Part shown: positions 23,927 to 35,394 of the stretch, piece after piece
Layout of the letters: each line of letters starts with the position of its first letter
Position numbering within the stretch: position 1 is the first letter of the stretch
NCBI RefSeq assembly: GCF_000001735.4
Contig: NC_003074.8
Coordinates: forward strand, 3,844,101 to 3,908,100
DNA length: 64,000 nucleotides
Source: Arabidopsis thaliana
Lineage: Eukaryota > Streptophyta > Magnoliopsida > Brassicales > Brassicaceae
Reading direction: 5' to 3'
The notes under the pieces: model-generated
Told to the model about the DNA's origin: nothing
The model's database searches: none
The model's input: only the letters and a program-made list of their open reading frames with translations
Made by a program: the position numbers and the translations under genes

Positions 23927-24412
23927 ATGATGACTGGAAACCCGATCCCAGTCAATCTCTCTAAGGAGGGTTCTTCGTCTCCAGGTATTTATAAAATTCC
24001 TTCTTGAGCTAGGATTTTGTTTGATTCATCGCTTTCTGTGTTTGATTTTTTACATATTTCCTGCTCTCTATAGCTTTATTTCATCATCGGTCTCTGGTGT
24101 CGAATTTGTTTCCGGCTCTTGTCAAGTAGTTTGGGACCTTAATACCTTCAAATCCGTTATCTCGTAGGGATTACAAAGAAATCGCAACGAGCTGATTTAG
24201 AAGAATTCGATTGAATAAATCAAACATGCTAGATCGAAGATGAATGAAATCCGCTGCAAATTGCAAGGGGGTTAGTGTTTTCTCTACCTTCTCTTATGTC
24301 TTCTGCTATGAATGCATCATCTGATTAGCTCCTCGTTAGCATGTTGATGATCACCTTAAGCCTGCTATGACCGCATTGAAGGATTTGTGGAACTTATTTC
24401 TACGAGAAACCA
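23927..24412 (+). other. Exon-like segments of an unassigned plus-strand gene or pseudogene
   Basis: A leader-like pyrimidine-rich stretch (23810-23920) precedes an ATG at 23927 with 19 codons (MMTGNPIPVNLSKEGSSSP) that end at a good splice donor, CCAG/gtattt (23984/23985). Further on, 24340-24412 is open after an acceptor-like ttag and reads HVDDHLKPAMTALKDLWNLF, ending AAACCAG/gtgctt. Direct joining of these two pieces does not keep frame, so either an exon between them is missed or the gene is broken. The strand is opposite to EML1, whose 3' end lies downstream. No family recognised. Confidence 0.35.
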
Positions 24413-25020
24413 GGTGCTTCTTTTGCTAAACGCAGTGTTTTTGTTATGCAAATTCAGATTTTATTGTGCAATGTAATATGCATGTTATGGTCAAGGATAC
24501 TTTGAGCATGCATCTCAACAAGGCTACATACACGTTAACCTTACAGTATGCATTGTCATGGCAGGTCTAGTTATCTCTTGGAGGTAAACTCAGCAACATT
24601 TACATGGTCAATCATAGTCACAGGTTACACTCTCTAAAACAAATACTTGTGCTTACAACCAAAATCCTACTTTCCATTCCCTAACAAATTTAATTTTCAT
24701 ACATTTTCCTGACACCAATTTAGAAGAAACTCACTATTCCATCTTCTGAGCAACCTCTTTGTCAGCCGAGCACATTGTTTCTTCTTAAATCCAGAGTCCT
24801 TTGGGTTTCATGACCACAGAATCCTGAGTAACATACAGCTTTTCTCTCATCCCTGTGGCATTGGATGATCATGCGAATATGGTGGATCTCCATCTGATGA
24901 GTTACAAGCAGATAAATCAATTATAGATTCAACATGAGGAAGAAGTATGCAATCGAGGTTCAAGAAGCTGGGCAACTATTCAGCTGTTTACGAAGTTACA
25001 CTGAAGTGGGCAAGTGTGCG
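24413..25020. other. Intergenic region right of the unassigned segments
   Basis: AT-rich, no protein-like frame of use. Its right end (24970-25020) is one half of an imperfect tandem duplication shared with 25038-25100, which forms the predicted last exon of EML1. Confidence 0.4.
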
Positions 25021-26864
25021 TTAAGAAGAAGACCTATATTTCAAGCTATTCAACTGTTTACAAGTTACGCTGAAATCACAAGCTGAGCAAGTGTGTATTA
25101 ACTCTCTTATTATTTTTCCTAGGATTAAGTTTGTAATTATGCTTGATATTATCATCATAACACAAAAATTCAATGGTAAATAATATATTATTCTGAGGTT
25201 GCAAACTAAACGTAGCGTGCTTTTGTTATTATTACCCATTTCGCCATCCGAAGTATCAGCAAGCCTTGCAATGGCAGCAATGAGTGCCTGTTCATGTTCC
25301 TGCATCACAAACTAGTGTTATTGTTCTCTGATCACAACATTATACCACATACAAAAGGTATTAATCTCAAACCTTGAGCATTTTCTTGGCCTTGTCGAGC
25401 TCGAGTGGATCAGGATGCGTAGAATCGAAAACTCTCTCCACCTAAAACAAAAATTTCATGTTAGAGCAGGCATTGAGCTTAATGGGTATACAGCAGATAA
25501 AAAAACACGTACCTCCTTCACAAGCGAGTCTGTGTTGAACAACTCAATATCATCAGAGGAAGTTCTCCGCCCACCACTACCATTCTGTTGTGTTGGTGGC
25601 GGTACAAGTTCCCTTCTTGGTTGATGAATTCTTGGTCCTCTCCCTCTACCACCATGGATTTGGCCTCTTCTGTTGCCACGGAAGGATGCACTTCCATGTC
25701 CAATGTTTAAAGCTACCCCACTCTCCTCCCCATCCCATCTTATGTCTTCCGGTGGTATCTAAACAATAATAATGTCAGCTCTTATCAAGATCATCAGTAT
25801 GTACAGACACCAGATCGCTTACGAAAACATATGCAACCACAGGCAAAGAATATTAAGATAATGTTCATGTAACGATTACCTCCTTGAGATCAACCCATTC
25901 CCACGTTTCATTAGCTGCGTGTATATCATACACCAAAGCATGCCGACCCTGTGAGAATAAAACAAGTGCGTAAATTGCAAATCCAATAGATAATCAGAGA
26001 CTTCTATAAAAATTGGCAGGGACAACAAACCATCTATCTACCCAATTAGCAATCTACACTCAATGAACAAAAATAGTACCTCATCTGCATTGTACTGGGT
26101 TATAATTGCTTCATAGAAGTGGTTATCTTCAGGCCATTTTGTCCACACTTTTCTTCCGATCAGAGCTTCAGCAGATTCATTTCCTGATATGCCACTGGAT
26201 ACCAGACGATTATTGAATGACCTATTTCCAGTCGCACCAATTGATGGATTATACTGCATCTCACAGATAATTGGTTAAGAAATAACATAAAACAACACAA
26301 TGTGGCTAACCAGAAGAAAGTATTAAAGAACCATCATTGGTGCAAATACGGCTAGAATATAAGACTTACAGATGGAAATGTTTTCTGTTTCTTTCGGGCA
26401 GCTGAGAAAGTGGGACTAGGAAGAACATCAAAAGGCTGAATAGTTGCATGTCTAGTAATTTGGCTTGCGCCTCCCTGTCTCCAATCTCTGGTACAGTTCC
26501 ATGATACAACATATATTAAAATAAACGAGATTCATGATAAATTTTGTTTATGCTGGTGCAAATAAACAATCTAACCTTATCCTCTGGATAGTATCATCCT
26601 TATTGACCCTACTGAGAAGCTCTCGATGTTCATCATCAGATACTCTCAATTCTTTACGCAATTCGGTTATCAAGCTTTCTTTTTCCTAAATTGCGGAAAT
26701 GGTACAACAAAATATATTCCAGAGATTAAGTCGTGAGACTGACAGAACACAATCAATGCAAAGGAGGAAGAGAGTACCCAAGAAATCGCATCAGACTGCG
26801 CTTTAAAAGCCCTTAAAACAGCGGTATATGCTTCCTGCTCAAGTTGATGAATTTGTGTCTCCAT
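25021..26864 (-). CDS. EML1: EMSY-like protein 1 (ENT + Agenet/Tudor-like)
   Basis: Nine exons: 26864-26778, 26685-26576, 26487-26370, 26253-26080, 25948-25880, 25758-25513, 25441-25373, 25299-25236 and, tentatively, 25082-25021; 332 residues in this model. Residues 1-75 form the ENT domain ([20 protein letters not shown]... [19 protein letters not shown]). Residues about 145-195 are a plant Agenet/Tudor-like fold ([21 protein letters not shown]... [21 protein letters not shown]). An Arg/Gly-rich linker and a C-terminal helix ([39 protein letters not shown]) follow. ENT plus Tudor proteins read chromatin; Arabidopsis EML1/EML2 act in RPP7-type immunity and flowering with EDM2. The last exon is my weakest call: after SDGEM the frame could also run through without splicing. 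A leader exon with its intron lies upstream. Confidence 0.88.
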
Positions 26865-28357
26865 ATCACTATGTAGTTTAGTTTCAGAGAATTTCCATCC
26901 AAACGAAAGCTATCCCTTTTAGAGATTTACAGTCATGTGGAAAACAGTTGCTATCAGTAATTAGAAAGCTGATGATAACAAATTTATCAGCCAACTACTG
27001 AAGAACTTTAGAATTGAACAAAATCCAAAGGAAACATAAAATAAAGGCTGCAGAAGCATAAACAAGACAAGACAATTCCCCCTAATTCACGAAACCACGG
27101 AAGCTGAACACTTTTTTCGAAACCCTAAATCCTAACCTCGGTTAACCATTCCCTAAACCCTATTTAAGACTTCCGTGCCTAAAACTAACAGTAAGGGTGT
27201 TGAATTAGGTAAGAACCAGAACGGCCTAACTCAAGCTCAATTCGCAGATTAGCTATCACAAGGTTCATCATCGAACGCCTAACTCAATAATTGCTCGAAC
27301 GAGATTCAAAAGGGGCAGAAACGTTTAACATACCTCTGTTTTCGAAATCTAGAGGAAACCCCCACAAAAGGGTTTATCTTGTCGACCGATTCAGATACGA
27401 AACCCTAAAACGCTCGAATCGAAACTTGACCCGCAAAAAGCAATTAAGGGTTCGAAGTGCGTTCGGTGAAACGGAGAATTGAGGGGATTGGAACGAGAAG
27501 TTGAAAGAATTGGACAAAAAGAAATGAACTTTCCTTCCCCTCTCGAGAGAAGCGATATTTTTTTAAGCGAAGGGCACAGAGAGCTACGATCGATTTCTCC
27601 GGGACTCAGATGGGATGGCGTCGGAATCGCCGAACAGTCGTTTTAAAGACGAAACGATTCGTTTTGGTATTAAGATCTCTAAGGCCCACCAATAATAGCA
27701 ACTTCGGCCCATATAGCCTAATATCTTTTGACTTTTTTTTTTTTTGGTCACACAAAGTCATATTGTTTTGTATATCGTTCCTGATTATATATGGTTTGTT
27801 GTGTATGGATGGTTTCTCTGAAACTTTGTAAAGTCTAAATCATGTTTGTGATATATTTCAATGATTAAAATTATGCTTGTGATATATTTCACCAACTAAT
27901 CAATTTTGTAAAACAAAAATTATTAAATTAAAAATTTTAGTATCGATTTTTAATCCTTACTTTGTCAAATCTATTGCTAGATATAACAACTAAGAAACTA
28001 ATAAACTTTTATCAGTGTACGTTGTTGATCACTAGCTAGCTACTACATAACGAAACACTTGTATATATGTGATCACTAGATGCCCCCTTGCGAGACAAGG
28101 GGTTAAGTTAGTTGAATTGAGACATATGATGATATACTAATCCTAACCTGCAATACGAGAACGAGACTTACGTAGAACCATGCACACTGAGATTATAGAG
28201 ATACACTTTGAATATCTCAACATCATTCTTACCCTTTTCTTGATATTAAATTCTCTTAATAAGGAACCTCTGACTTGGCAGGCGGTAATGATTATTAACA
28301 CAAACATCATATGGTTAAAACGTTAATTATTTTTTAATTCGCCAACATTAGACCAAT
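26865..28357 (-). promoter_or_regulatory. EML1 leader, leader intron and promoter
   Basis: A leader exon on the minus strand ends AACAGAG/gtatgtt at about 27337, so an intron of about 400 bp separates it from the coding start. The leader holds two aaaccctaaa telo-like boxes (near 27118 and 27400). GGCCCA elements lie at about 27683 and 27704. From 27720 to 28357 the DNA is AT-rich, with nothing recognisable before the FLR1-like copy. Confidence 0.5.
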
Positions 28358-29334
28358 TCAACAAGCCTTAAGCAGAGTCCCACAAAGACAGAGGTTGTGA
28401 GAGTAGGCATATGGTTCAAAGGTCTGAAGGCGACCGCCACTTGGGATTTTCCCGCAGAGACTATTGTAGCTCACGTTGAAACGCTCGAGACTTCGTAGGG
28501 TAGTCAACACCCGAGGAATCTTACCAAAGATTCGGTTTTGGCTCAGATCCAACGTAAGTATGCTCCTAGCGAACTCAATCTTGGAGATATCGAACTGAAA
28601 CATGTTTCTCGACAGATCCAGTTGTCTTGTTGTTTTGTTCCGTCCGAAAAACATGGAACCATCTCCGGTTAAACTGTTTCCCGACAGAAACACAGCGTTG
28701 AAGTCGTGTTTTGACAATGACTCCGGTATTTTCCCTGAAATGGAGTGTCATAAAACCCGGGATTTATAACTTTATTAATAATAAAGAATGTTAAAAATGA
28801 TGGTTACCTGAGAGCTGATTGTTAGACAAGTCGAGTTCAGGGACGTTGCCAACAAAAGAACCGAAAGAGTTTGGTATAGAACCGGTTAGCTTATTGTCGT
28901 GGATCTCAATGGCTTCAAGCTTGGGCATCTGAGATAGCGAACCGGGAATTGGACCGGGAAATTGGTTAAAGGAAAGGTCCAAGAACGTGAGGTTCTTGAG
29001 GTCGCTGATGTTATCAGGAATCGGACCGGAGAAATTGGTGTGTTTTATAAAGAGGAGGTTGAGACTCTTGAGCATGGTGATCGCGGGTGGGATATTTCCG
29101 GAGATTGTACTGGCGGAAAGGTAGAGGTAGGTGACGCGGCCGTCAGTGCATTCCACTCCGATCCAGCCAGTACAACAGCCGGTTCGGGGGTTCCAGGAGG
29201 AGAGGTAGGGAGGGTTGTTAAGGGACTTCTTGATTTGAAGGAGGGCATTATTGTCATTTGGGTTGCAACTGTAGGAAGATGGGAGAGATAAAGATGATGG
29301 AGAAGAAGATAGAGAGATGAAGAAGGAGATTCAT
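28358..29334 (-). pseudogene. FLR1-like LRR gene copy, frameshifted and shortened
   Basis: This copy matches FLR1 (30664-31975) in two exons, 29334-28808 and 28734-28358. The first exon has ATG at 29332-29334, but aligned to FLR1 it lacks 2 bp in the signal-peptide region (near 29289): the frame from the ATG stops after about 26 codons, and the open mature frame (SCNPNDNNALLQIKK...) has no ATG after its own upstream stop. It also lacks about one 24-residue LRR (the part matching YQIGDLVDLRTLDFSYLPHL). The rest is intact: SWNPRTGCCTGWIGVEC cap, several LRRs, and the C-terminal cap ending CGTLLKAC. Its intron is 73 bp against 334 bp in FLR1. The upstream 100 bp are strongly conserved with the FLR1 promoter. 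Could be translated only from an unusual start, so pseudogene is my call. Confidence 0.75.
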
Positions 29335-30663
29335 TGTGATCATGGGTGTGGTTACTTTGAGCAGTTAAACAACTTGTGATCTATATAACAGAGACTTCAA
29401 TGGAACACAGCTGTGTAATGTTACTGATTTTGTACAGTTTGGGTTCTACACTACTCCTAAAAGTTCTAACGTACAATAACCTTTTTATAACATAAATTCA
29501 ATTCATCTCATAACTCATAAAGCATGGTGCATATATATATTTTTATTTAGTTGTTTTAACTATTTGATACGATATTCAATAATTTAACCATACGTTCGTC
29601 ACTGCACCACTCAATTCTAACACTTCTGTCTTTGTTCTGTTCTTAGTTTATCGGTTGCTCAAATATAAAATAGCTAGAAGTGACTTAAAAAAATCGAGTA
29701 ATGGAATCGCATATATTTTGTTATGTAAAGTATGGTTTTGAAAATTACTAACTCATAGGATTATGCCATGTGTCAAGTCTATCGATCAGATGTTGACACG
29801 TGTAAGAACATAATTAATTTTTTTCTTCTTAAAGAAATAGAAATACTAAAAAAAAAATCAATTAAATTTTTTCTTCTTAAAGAAATAGAAAACAAAAAAA
29901 TAAATCATTATTAACATATACTAATTCATATATATATATCTAAAAAATATTACATTTTATTTTTCTTAACCAAAAGGAAAATTAACCAAAAATATTTATA
30001 TATGTTATTGGTCAAATTTTTAATATGTATGGTATTAACAAAATTTTTATTATTATTAATTATGTTTTGTTAATTGTTAATAATTTTTAATATTAACTAA
30101 GATATAGATTTGATCTCATATATATTATTTTGACATGAAATCATTATCAAGTAAGATGAAGTGTATATAATTAAAATCGAGTTTTTTATGAAATAGATAG
30201 TTAAATTGTATTACAAAATTGAATATGTAAGATAAAAATTTGTTCTTTTCTTCTAAATACTAAATTATAATAAAGAAAAAGTGTGTAAGTTACTATTTAG
30301 ACTTCAAATATCATCAATAAGATTGAATGGGTATTATAAAATAAAATGCATAAGACTACTATTTTACTATTCAAAATTATATATCAAGAACAATGTATAG
30401 ATTATTATTTTACTATTCAAAATTTAAATATTATCGATAAAAAATTACAGTTACATTTTACACCCATCTATTTAGGCGGACTTATCTAGTGTTATAAAGA
30501 TTAGACTTGTGAATATACCTCACAACATTCTTACGTAACCAATTCTTGCCATTAAATTAAATTCATAACAAAGAAACAATAAACTTGGTTTGGCGGTGAT
30601 AATGAACACATCATCATAACATATTCAACATTATTTTTATTCTTCCGCCAAGATTAAACCAAA
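29335..30663. other. Very AT-rich spacer between the FLR1 copies
   Basis: It starts with a promoter block (about 29381-29480) that is nearly the same as 32019-32109 in front of FLR1. The rest is among the most AT-rich DNA of the window, with short imperfect tandem repeats: a ttttcttcttaaagaaatag block at about 29821 and again at 29869, and a ttttactattcaaaatt block at 30362 and 30410. No gene seen. Confidence 0.6.
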
Positions 30664-31975
30664 TTAACAAGCCTTAAGGGGAGTTCCACAAAGACAGATG
30701 TTGTGAGCGAAGGCAGATGGTTCAAAGGTCTGAAGTAGACCGCCACTTGGGATTTTTCCGCAGAGATGGTTGTCGCTCACGTTGAAATGCTCGAGGTGTA
30801 GTTTAGTCAGTGCTGGTGGTATCTTCCCGTAGATATGGTTCTGGCTCAGATCCAACGAAACTATGCTTCTAGCGAACTTAACCTTGACGAGATCGAAATT
30901 AAACATGTTTCTCGACAAATCCACTCGTACTGTTGTTTTGTTCCGTCCGAAGAACATAAAGGCATCTCCTTCGAAACCATTTCCCGACAAATCCACTGCG
31001 TTGAAGTCGTATTTAGACAACGATTCCGGTATTTTTCCTGCAATGCAAAAATTTCATTAAACCGGGATTAGAAATTTATCAACAAAATCTTATTTGGTGC
31101 GAGATCTTAACTATAAAAGTTTCTTTGTGTTTTGTTGGGGACCAATTACCAAATATAAGTAAGTAACTAGTTTAGTTAAGGGTAATCCCACTATAAAATC
31201 TTCATTGGTTAGTGGTTACATTAACACTTTAAGGCACGAGGCTAGTTCTACGATTCCGACATAAATAAACATTTGACTTTGAACACAAGCCAAGCCAAAA
31301 ACTAATAAATAAACATTTGACCAAAAGCATAGTATTAACTATTAAAGAAATGGAAAATGATGGCTAATTACCTGACAGCTTATTGTTAGACAAGTAGAGA
31401 TTAGGGACGTTGCCAACAAAAGAACCGAAAGAGTTTGGTATAGAACCGGTTAGCTTATTATCGTTGATTTGAATGGCTTCAAGCTTCGGCATCTGAGATA
31501 GCGAACCGGGAATTGGACCGGTAAATTGGTTAAAAGAAAGGTCCAAGAACGTGAGGCTCTTGAGCTCGCTGATGTAATCAGGAATCGGACCGGAGAGACT
31601 AGTGTGCTTCAAGTAGAGAGTGTTGAGGTTCTTGAGTTTGGTGATGGTGCGTGGGATGTTTCCGGTGAGGTGTGGCAGGTAGCTGAAATCTAGTGTACGG
31701 AGGTCAACGAGGTCGCCGATCTGGTACGAGATCTGACCGGAGACTTCGCCGGAGGTAACGCTGAGACCGGTAACGCGACGGTTAGTGCATTCGACGCCGG
31801 TCCAGCCGGTACAACAGTCGGTTCGGGGGTTCCAGGAGGATAGAAGGGGAGGATTGCCAAGTGCTTTCTTGATTTGAAGGAGGGCATTCTTGTCATTTTC
31901 GGTGCAGCTGTAAGAAGATGGGAGAGTGATGAAGAGGATGGAGAAGAAGATAGAGAGATGAACAAAGAGCTTCAT
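30664..31975 (-). CDS. FLR1: FLR1 (FLOR1), extracellular leucine-rich repeat protein, PGIP-like
   Basis: Two exons, 31975-31372 and 31037-30664, 325 residues; the 334-bp intron lies inside an LRR as in plant PGIP-like genes. Residues 1-23 are a signal peptide (MKLFVHLSIFFSILFITLPSSYS), then the N-terminal cap SCTENDKNALLQIKKALGNP with SWNPRTDCCTGWTGVEC. About ten LRRs of the plant extracellular type follow (LTFLDLSFNQFTGPIPGSL and similar), closed by a Cys cap (NICLCGTPLKAC). The layout equals polygalacturonase-inhibiting proteins. FLOR1 was found as a partner of the MADS protein AGL24 and promotes flowering; the signal peptide points to secretion, so the site of that contact is odd. A decayed tandem copy lies just downstream. 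Confidence 0.94.
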
Positions 31976-32587
31976 CGTGATTATGTGTGGATGCTTTGAG
32001 GAATGAGCAAGTTCTTGTATATAAGCAGAGACTTCAATGGAACACAGCTGTGTAATGTTACTGATTTTGTACAGTTAGGGTTCTACACTACTCCCAACGT
32101 ACAATATTCTTTTCACAACATAAATTTAATTCACAAGCATGGTACATATATCTCTACTATTCAATAATTTGACCGTATGATAGTCACTGGCACACTGCAC
32201 CAAATAGTTAGGTATACAAATGTTTTAGCATGTGTTTTTCATTGTGTATAAGATATATACGCTAGTTACCGCATCATTCATAGTGAGTACAATCATTTCA
32301 TTTCATATAAAACACATGCTAGAAAAGAGCGCAAAGAAAAACAATGTTAAAGATCCAATGTATATGACATATTAATGGAATGTAATGAGCGAAAACCCCT
32401 AAAATGGTTGCTATGTGTTGGGACAAAAACAACACAAGACAAATAAATATCAGAGCCCACCACTTTTGAAAGCGCAAAGAATCTTATTCCTAACATACAC
32501 AAATGATACAACAAGAGGAGATTAAGACATTTACATAATGACCCCTCCCTTTGTGTTAAAAAGGGGCTGTGTTACGCATGTTATACC
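31976..32587. promoter_or_regulatory. FLR1 promoter and 3' flank of the hydrolase gene
   Basis: A TATA-like tatataag lies at about 32019, and the next 90 bp are shared with the promoter of the pseudogene copy. The remainder is AT-rich 3' flank of the minus-strand hydrolase gene. Nothing else seen. Confidence 0.5.
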
Positions 32588-34521
32588 TCACCATGACTCC
32601 TTCCAGTCTAATCTATCGAGACCGTCCACGATTGCTCTGCGAAACTCATCATTGTGAAGTATAAAGGAAGACACGTGTCCACCTGTGACCCATCTCACTT
32701 CTGAACCAGGCCACGCCTTTTGAAGCTCCAACACTGAGTGTTTTGGTATGTATCCATCATCCTACACAAATCATATAATCAGCAACCAGTAATGTGTCTC
32801 CAAACATATTGTTTGATGTTTCGAGTTTCGGAATAACTTTTCTACTTACAGTTGCAGCAACAAAGATAACAGCATCAGGGTTTTTGGGAATAGGGAAGCG
32901 AGTGACGTCTGTGAGGGAGAGAACATTCCGCATCCGCTCTCTCACTTCATCAAGAGTCATTGTGATCTTCTGTGCTGCAAGTTCCTCCCTCAGTGCCTCC
33001 CAAGCAGTCCCATACTTTAATATTCCTTCGCAGAATGCAACAACAGCAGAGTGCGGAGATAGGAATGGAAGTGTTGCAACTGGTGTTGGATGAAGCGATC
33101 CAACCATCGAAGCATGTACTCCTCCTAATATATTCATCCACCTTTATCAGTTTGAAGTTTCAAGTGAAAGGAAAAGGATAAGCAACTCAATCAATGCATG
33201 AAGCTGTAGCCGCATAGATCCCTAGATGGAACACTTGAACCTAAATCTATGGGTGCATATGCATTTGAGAAGCTTATTGAGGAGTTGGATTGTTATCTTA
33301 TGAAGCACGATAACTAGGAGCGGCTACTTTACTTTACTATAGATATATGTAGAAAGCCAATTACCATCCCCACAACTACTGCAGGAAACCTATACCAGAC
33401 CATCCAACTAGCGACATCCACAACACAGTTTAAACTTTGGATAACCTTGGTGAAAACGCAGATCTAACACTTATTCATCCAATTTAACTCAATGCATTAG
33501 CTCACAAGTTGTTCATAGAAGAAGATAAATGTAACTTACCCATACTTAGCCCACAAACACCCATCTTTCCAAAGCCTTCCTCAGTGTCTAGCCAGTGAAT
33601 AAGACTGCGGGACTCTTCGATTGTTGCCCTCCCTAGCAAAAGTAGATCACTAACACAGAGGAGTCTCGCACCGCATTGAAGAAAGGGACGCCTTTGGCCA
33701 TAGAAAGGGCTGCAGTGGCATTATCTATGTTTGATCAAAAACATGGCAAAAAGCTTCAAAAGCGGTCAAAGCAAAATGATTTGCTCTTAAGCTTTCATCA
33801 AGGGGGAGAAACAAGTCTCTTTTATTACCTTTCCAACACCATTGTTGCAATGTTTTGTTTCACCAACGGTCCACCCAAACGCAATCTTCGGTCATATGTA
33901 TGATCACCTGTGCCTACAACAATGCCACACATCATCAGAAAGATATGATATTTACAAATCAAGAGCAATTGTAAAAAGACAATAACCTGGAAGGGCTATG
34001 AACAAATTAAGATCACATAGACAAGCCCTTCTAACAACTAGGCTTCAAAACACCAAATTTAAGGTCTCCTTGTGGTCACTTTAGTGTATATACCTATAAT
34101 CTATTCTAAACAGAGAAGAATCAATAATGGTACCTGCAAGATGAACCACACAAGCCATCTTTTGGGGAGGAACGTTTTTGGGGACAAGCCAAGCAACCCT
34201 GGCTGTGCGAGACTCCGGAGGCAAAGCAGCGGTAAGCTCATCGGCACAAGGAGTCTGGAAAACACCTTCTCTCAAAGTAGCGGTCTTTGTCTCCCAAACA
34301 GTTCTCCAGACTGGACGAACCAGAGGCGGTGGCCAATTCTGACCTTGAACCTCAAGAGGGAAGAGGCGTTGAACCATACGCTCGAGCAATTCGAGATTGG
34401 GACCACCCCAACCTCGAGAGAAGAAGGGTGGGGTCATCTTGGTGCGGTGCATAAACGCTCCATATATATGGTCAATTACATAATGGAGCATTCCCAATTT
34501 GGTCGTCACCATTGTTCTCAT
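32588..34521 (-). CDS. Alpha/beta-hydrolase, uncharacterised (ABHD18-like)
   Basis: Five exons: 34521-34134, 33913-33829, 33709-33540, 33124-32850, 32761-32588; 363 residues from the first ATG (a second ATG three codons in, at 34512, is also possible). The nucleophile elbow is GLSMGG (C-terminal side of exon 3, about residue 213), with later candidates for the acid (DDGYIPKHS) and the histidine (TGGHVSSF) in the right order, so the triad looks complete. VAWLVPKN...CVVHLAGTGDHTYDRR contains the oxyanion-side HLAGTGDH. The gene matches At3g12150. The arrangement resembles the ABHD18 family of mitochondrial or secreted hydrolases, a weak inference; the substrate is unknown. No obvious signal peptide. 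The third intron contains a plus-strand coding-like piece. Confidence 0.88.
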
Positions 34522-35394
34522 AAATAAATCTCAGAAATCTGACCGATTTGAGAAATACCTAGCCGCCGGTGAATCGAATATGAATTTGGAACTTGGGTGC
34601 TTCAGATCTGGTGAGAAAGACGAAAGCAAGCATCCATTCCCCAATTTGTTTATCGAATCGGAGGTTTGACTTTGAAGTCAAGATAAAGAATATGAATGCA
34701 AAGGTGAATCCTTTGTTCGAGATCGATGGAGAAATCTAAGAAGAATAAGAAGATAGGTAAGAGGGTATGGGAGAAGCGTGAAGAAAATTGGGAAACCGGA
34801 GCAAAACGATTGAAACGGTGGGCTGATGATGATATTATGTGATGCCACGCTGGCATTTCGTGGGGTCCATTTTTTGGGTTTGGTCTTTTTGTAGAGAATC
34901 GTTATCCATACATTTGACATTGACAGAATTTGAAGCCCATTGGTCTGAATTATAGTTGGAATCGGCTGAAAAGAAAAAGAAAAAAAAGTTGGAATATGTA
35001 TTTTCCTGATAATGAAGGTTGGAATATGATGGGACCACTATTTATTTGGTTGTCCTGTAAATAAGTAATGAATACTCTACACATAAAAAAAAGTGTATGT
35101 TCATATTTTTTTGATTGATAATAATACACATATCAGCAGAATTATCATCTTTTTCTTGTGAAATCAACACAAGACACACGATCTCATAAAAGGTTATTTT
35201 TTTCTATAAAATGTGATGTAAAAAATGGGGGCTTCTTGTTTCACCCTCATACTCTTTCTCTAGTAAACCTTGGCATATTGTTTCGTTTCAAGAACAAATG
35301 GCCTAACACGAATAACAAAATATATAAAGCGGGACAAAGAAAAAACAACAAGAACAACCAAAAAATACAATCTTTCTCTCTTTCGCTAGTAGAA
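34522..35394. other. Upstream region of the hydrolase gene and 3' flank of RABA4d
   Basis: The hydrolase leader lies right of 34521. A GCCCA element is near 34935. From 35000 to 35394 is AT-rich 3' flank of RABA4d. No gene or repeat seen. Confidence 0.45.

Noticed and set aside
25083-25308. Unspliced read-through at the EML1 C terminus
   Set aside because: Possible, but the donor at 25236/25235 and AT-rich, non-helical composition after it favour splicing; kept as an alternative in the gene entry.
34072-34527. Plus-strand 151-codon frame
   Set aside because: Antisense to exon 1 of the hydrolase gene, whose minus-strand protein is clearly the real one.
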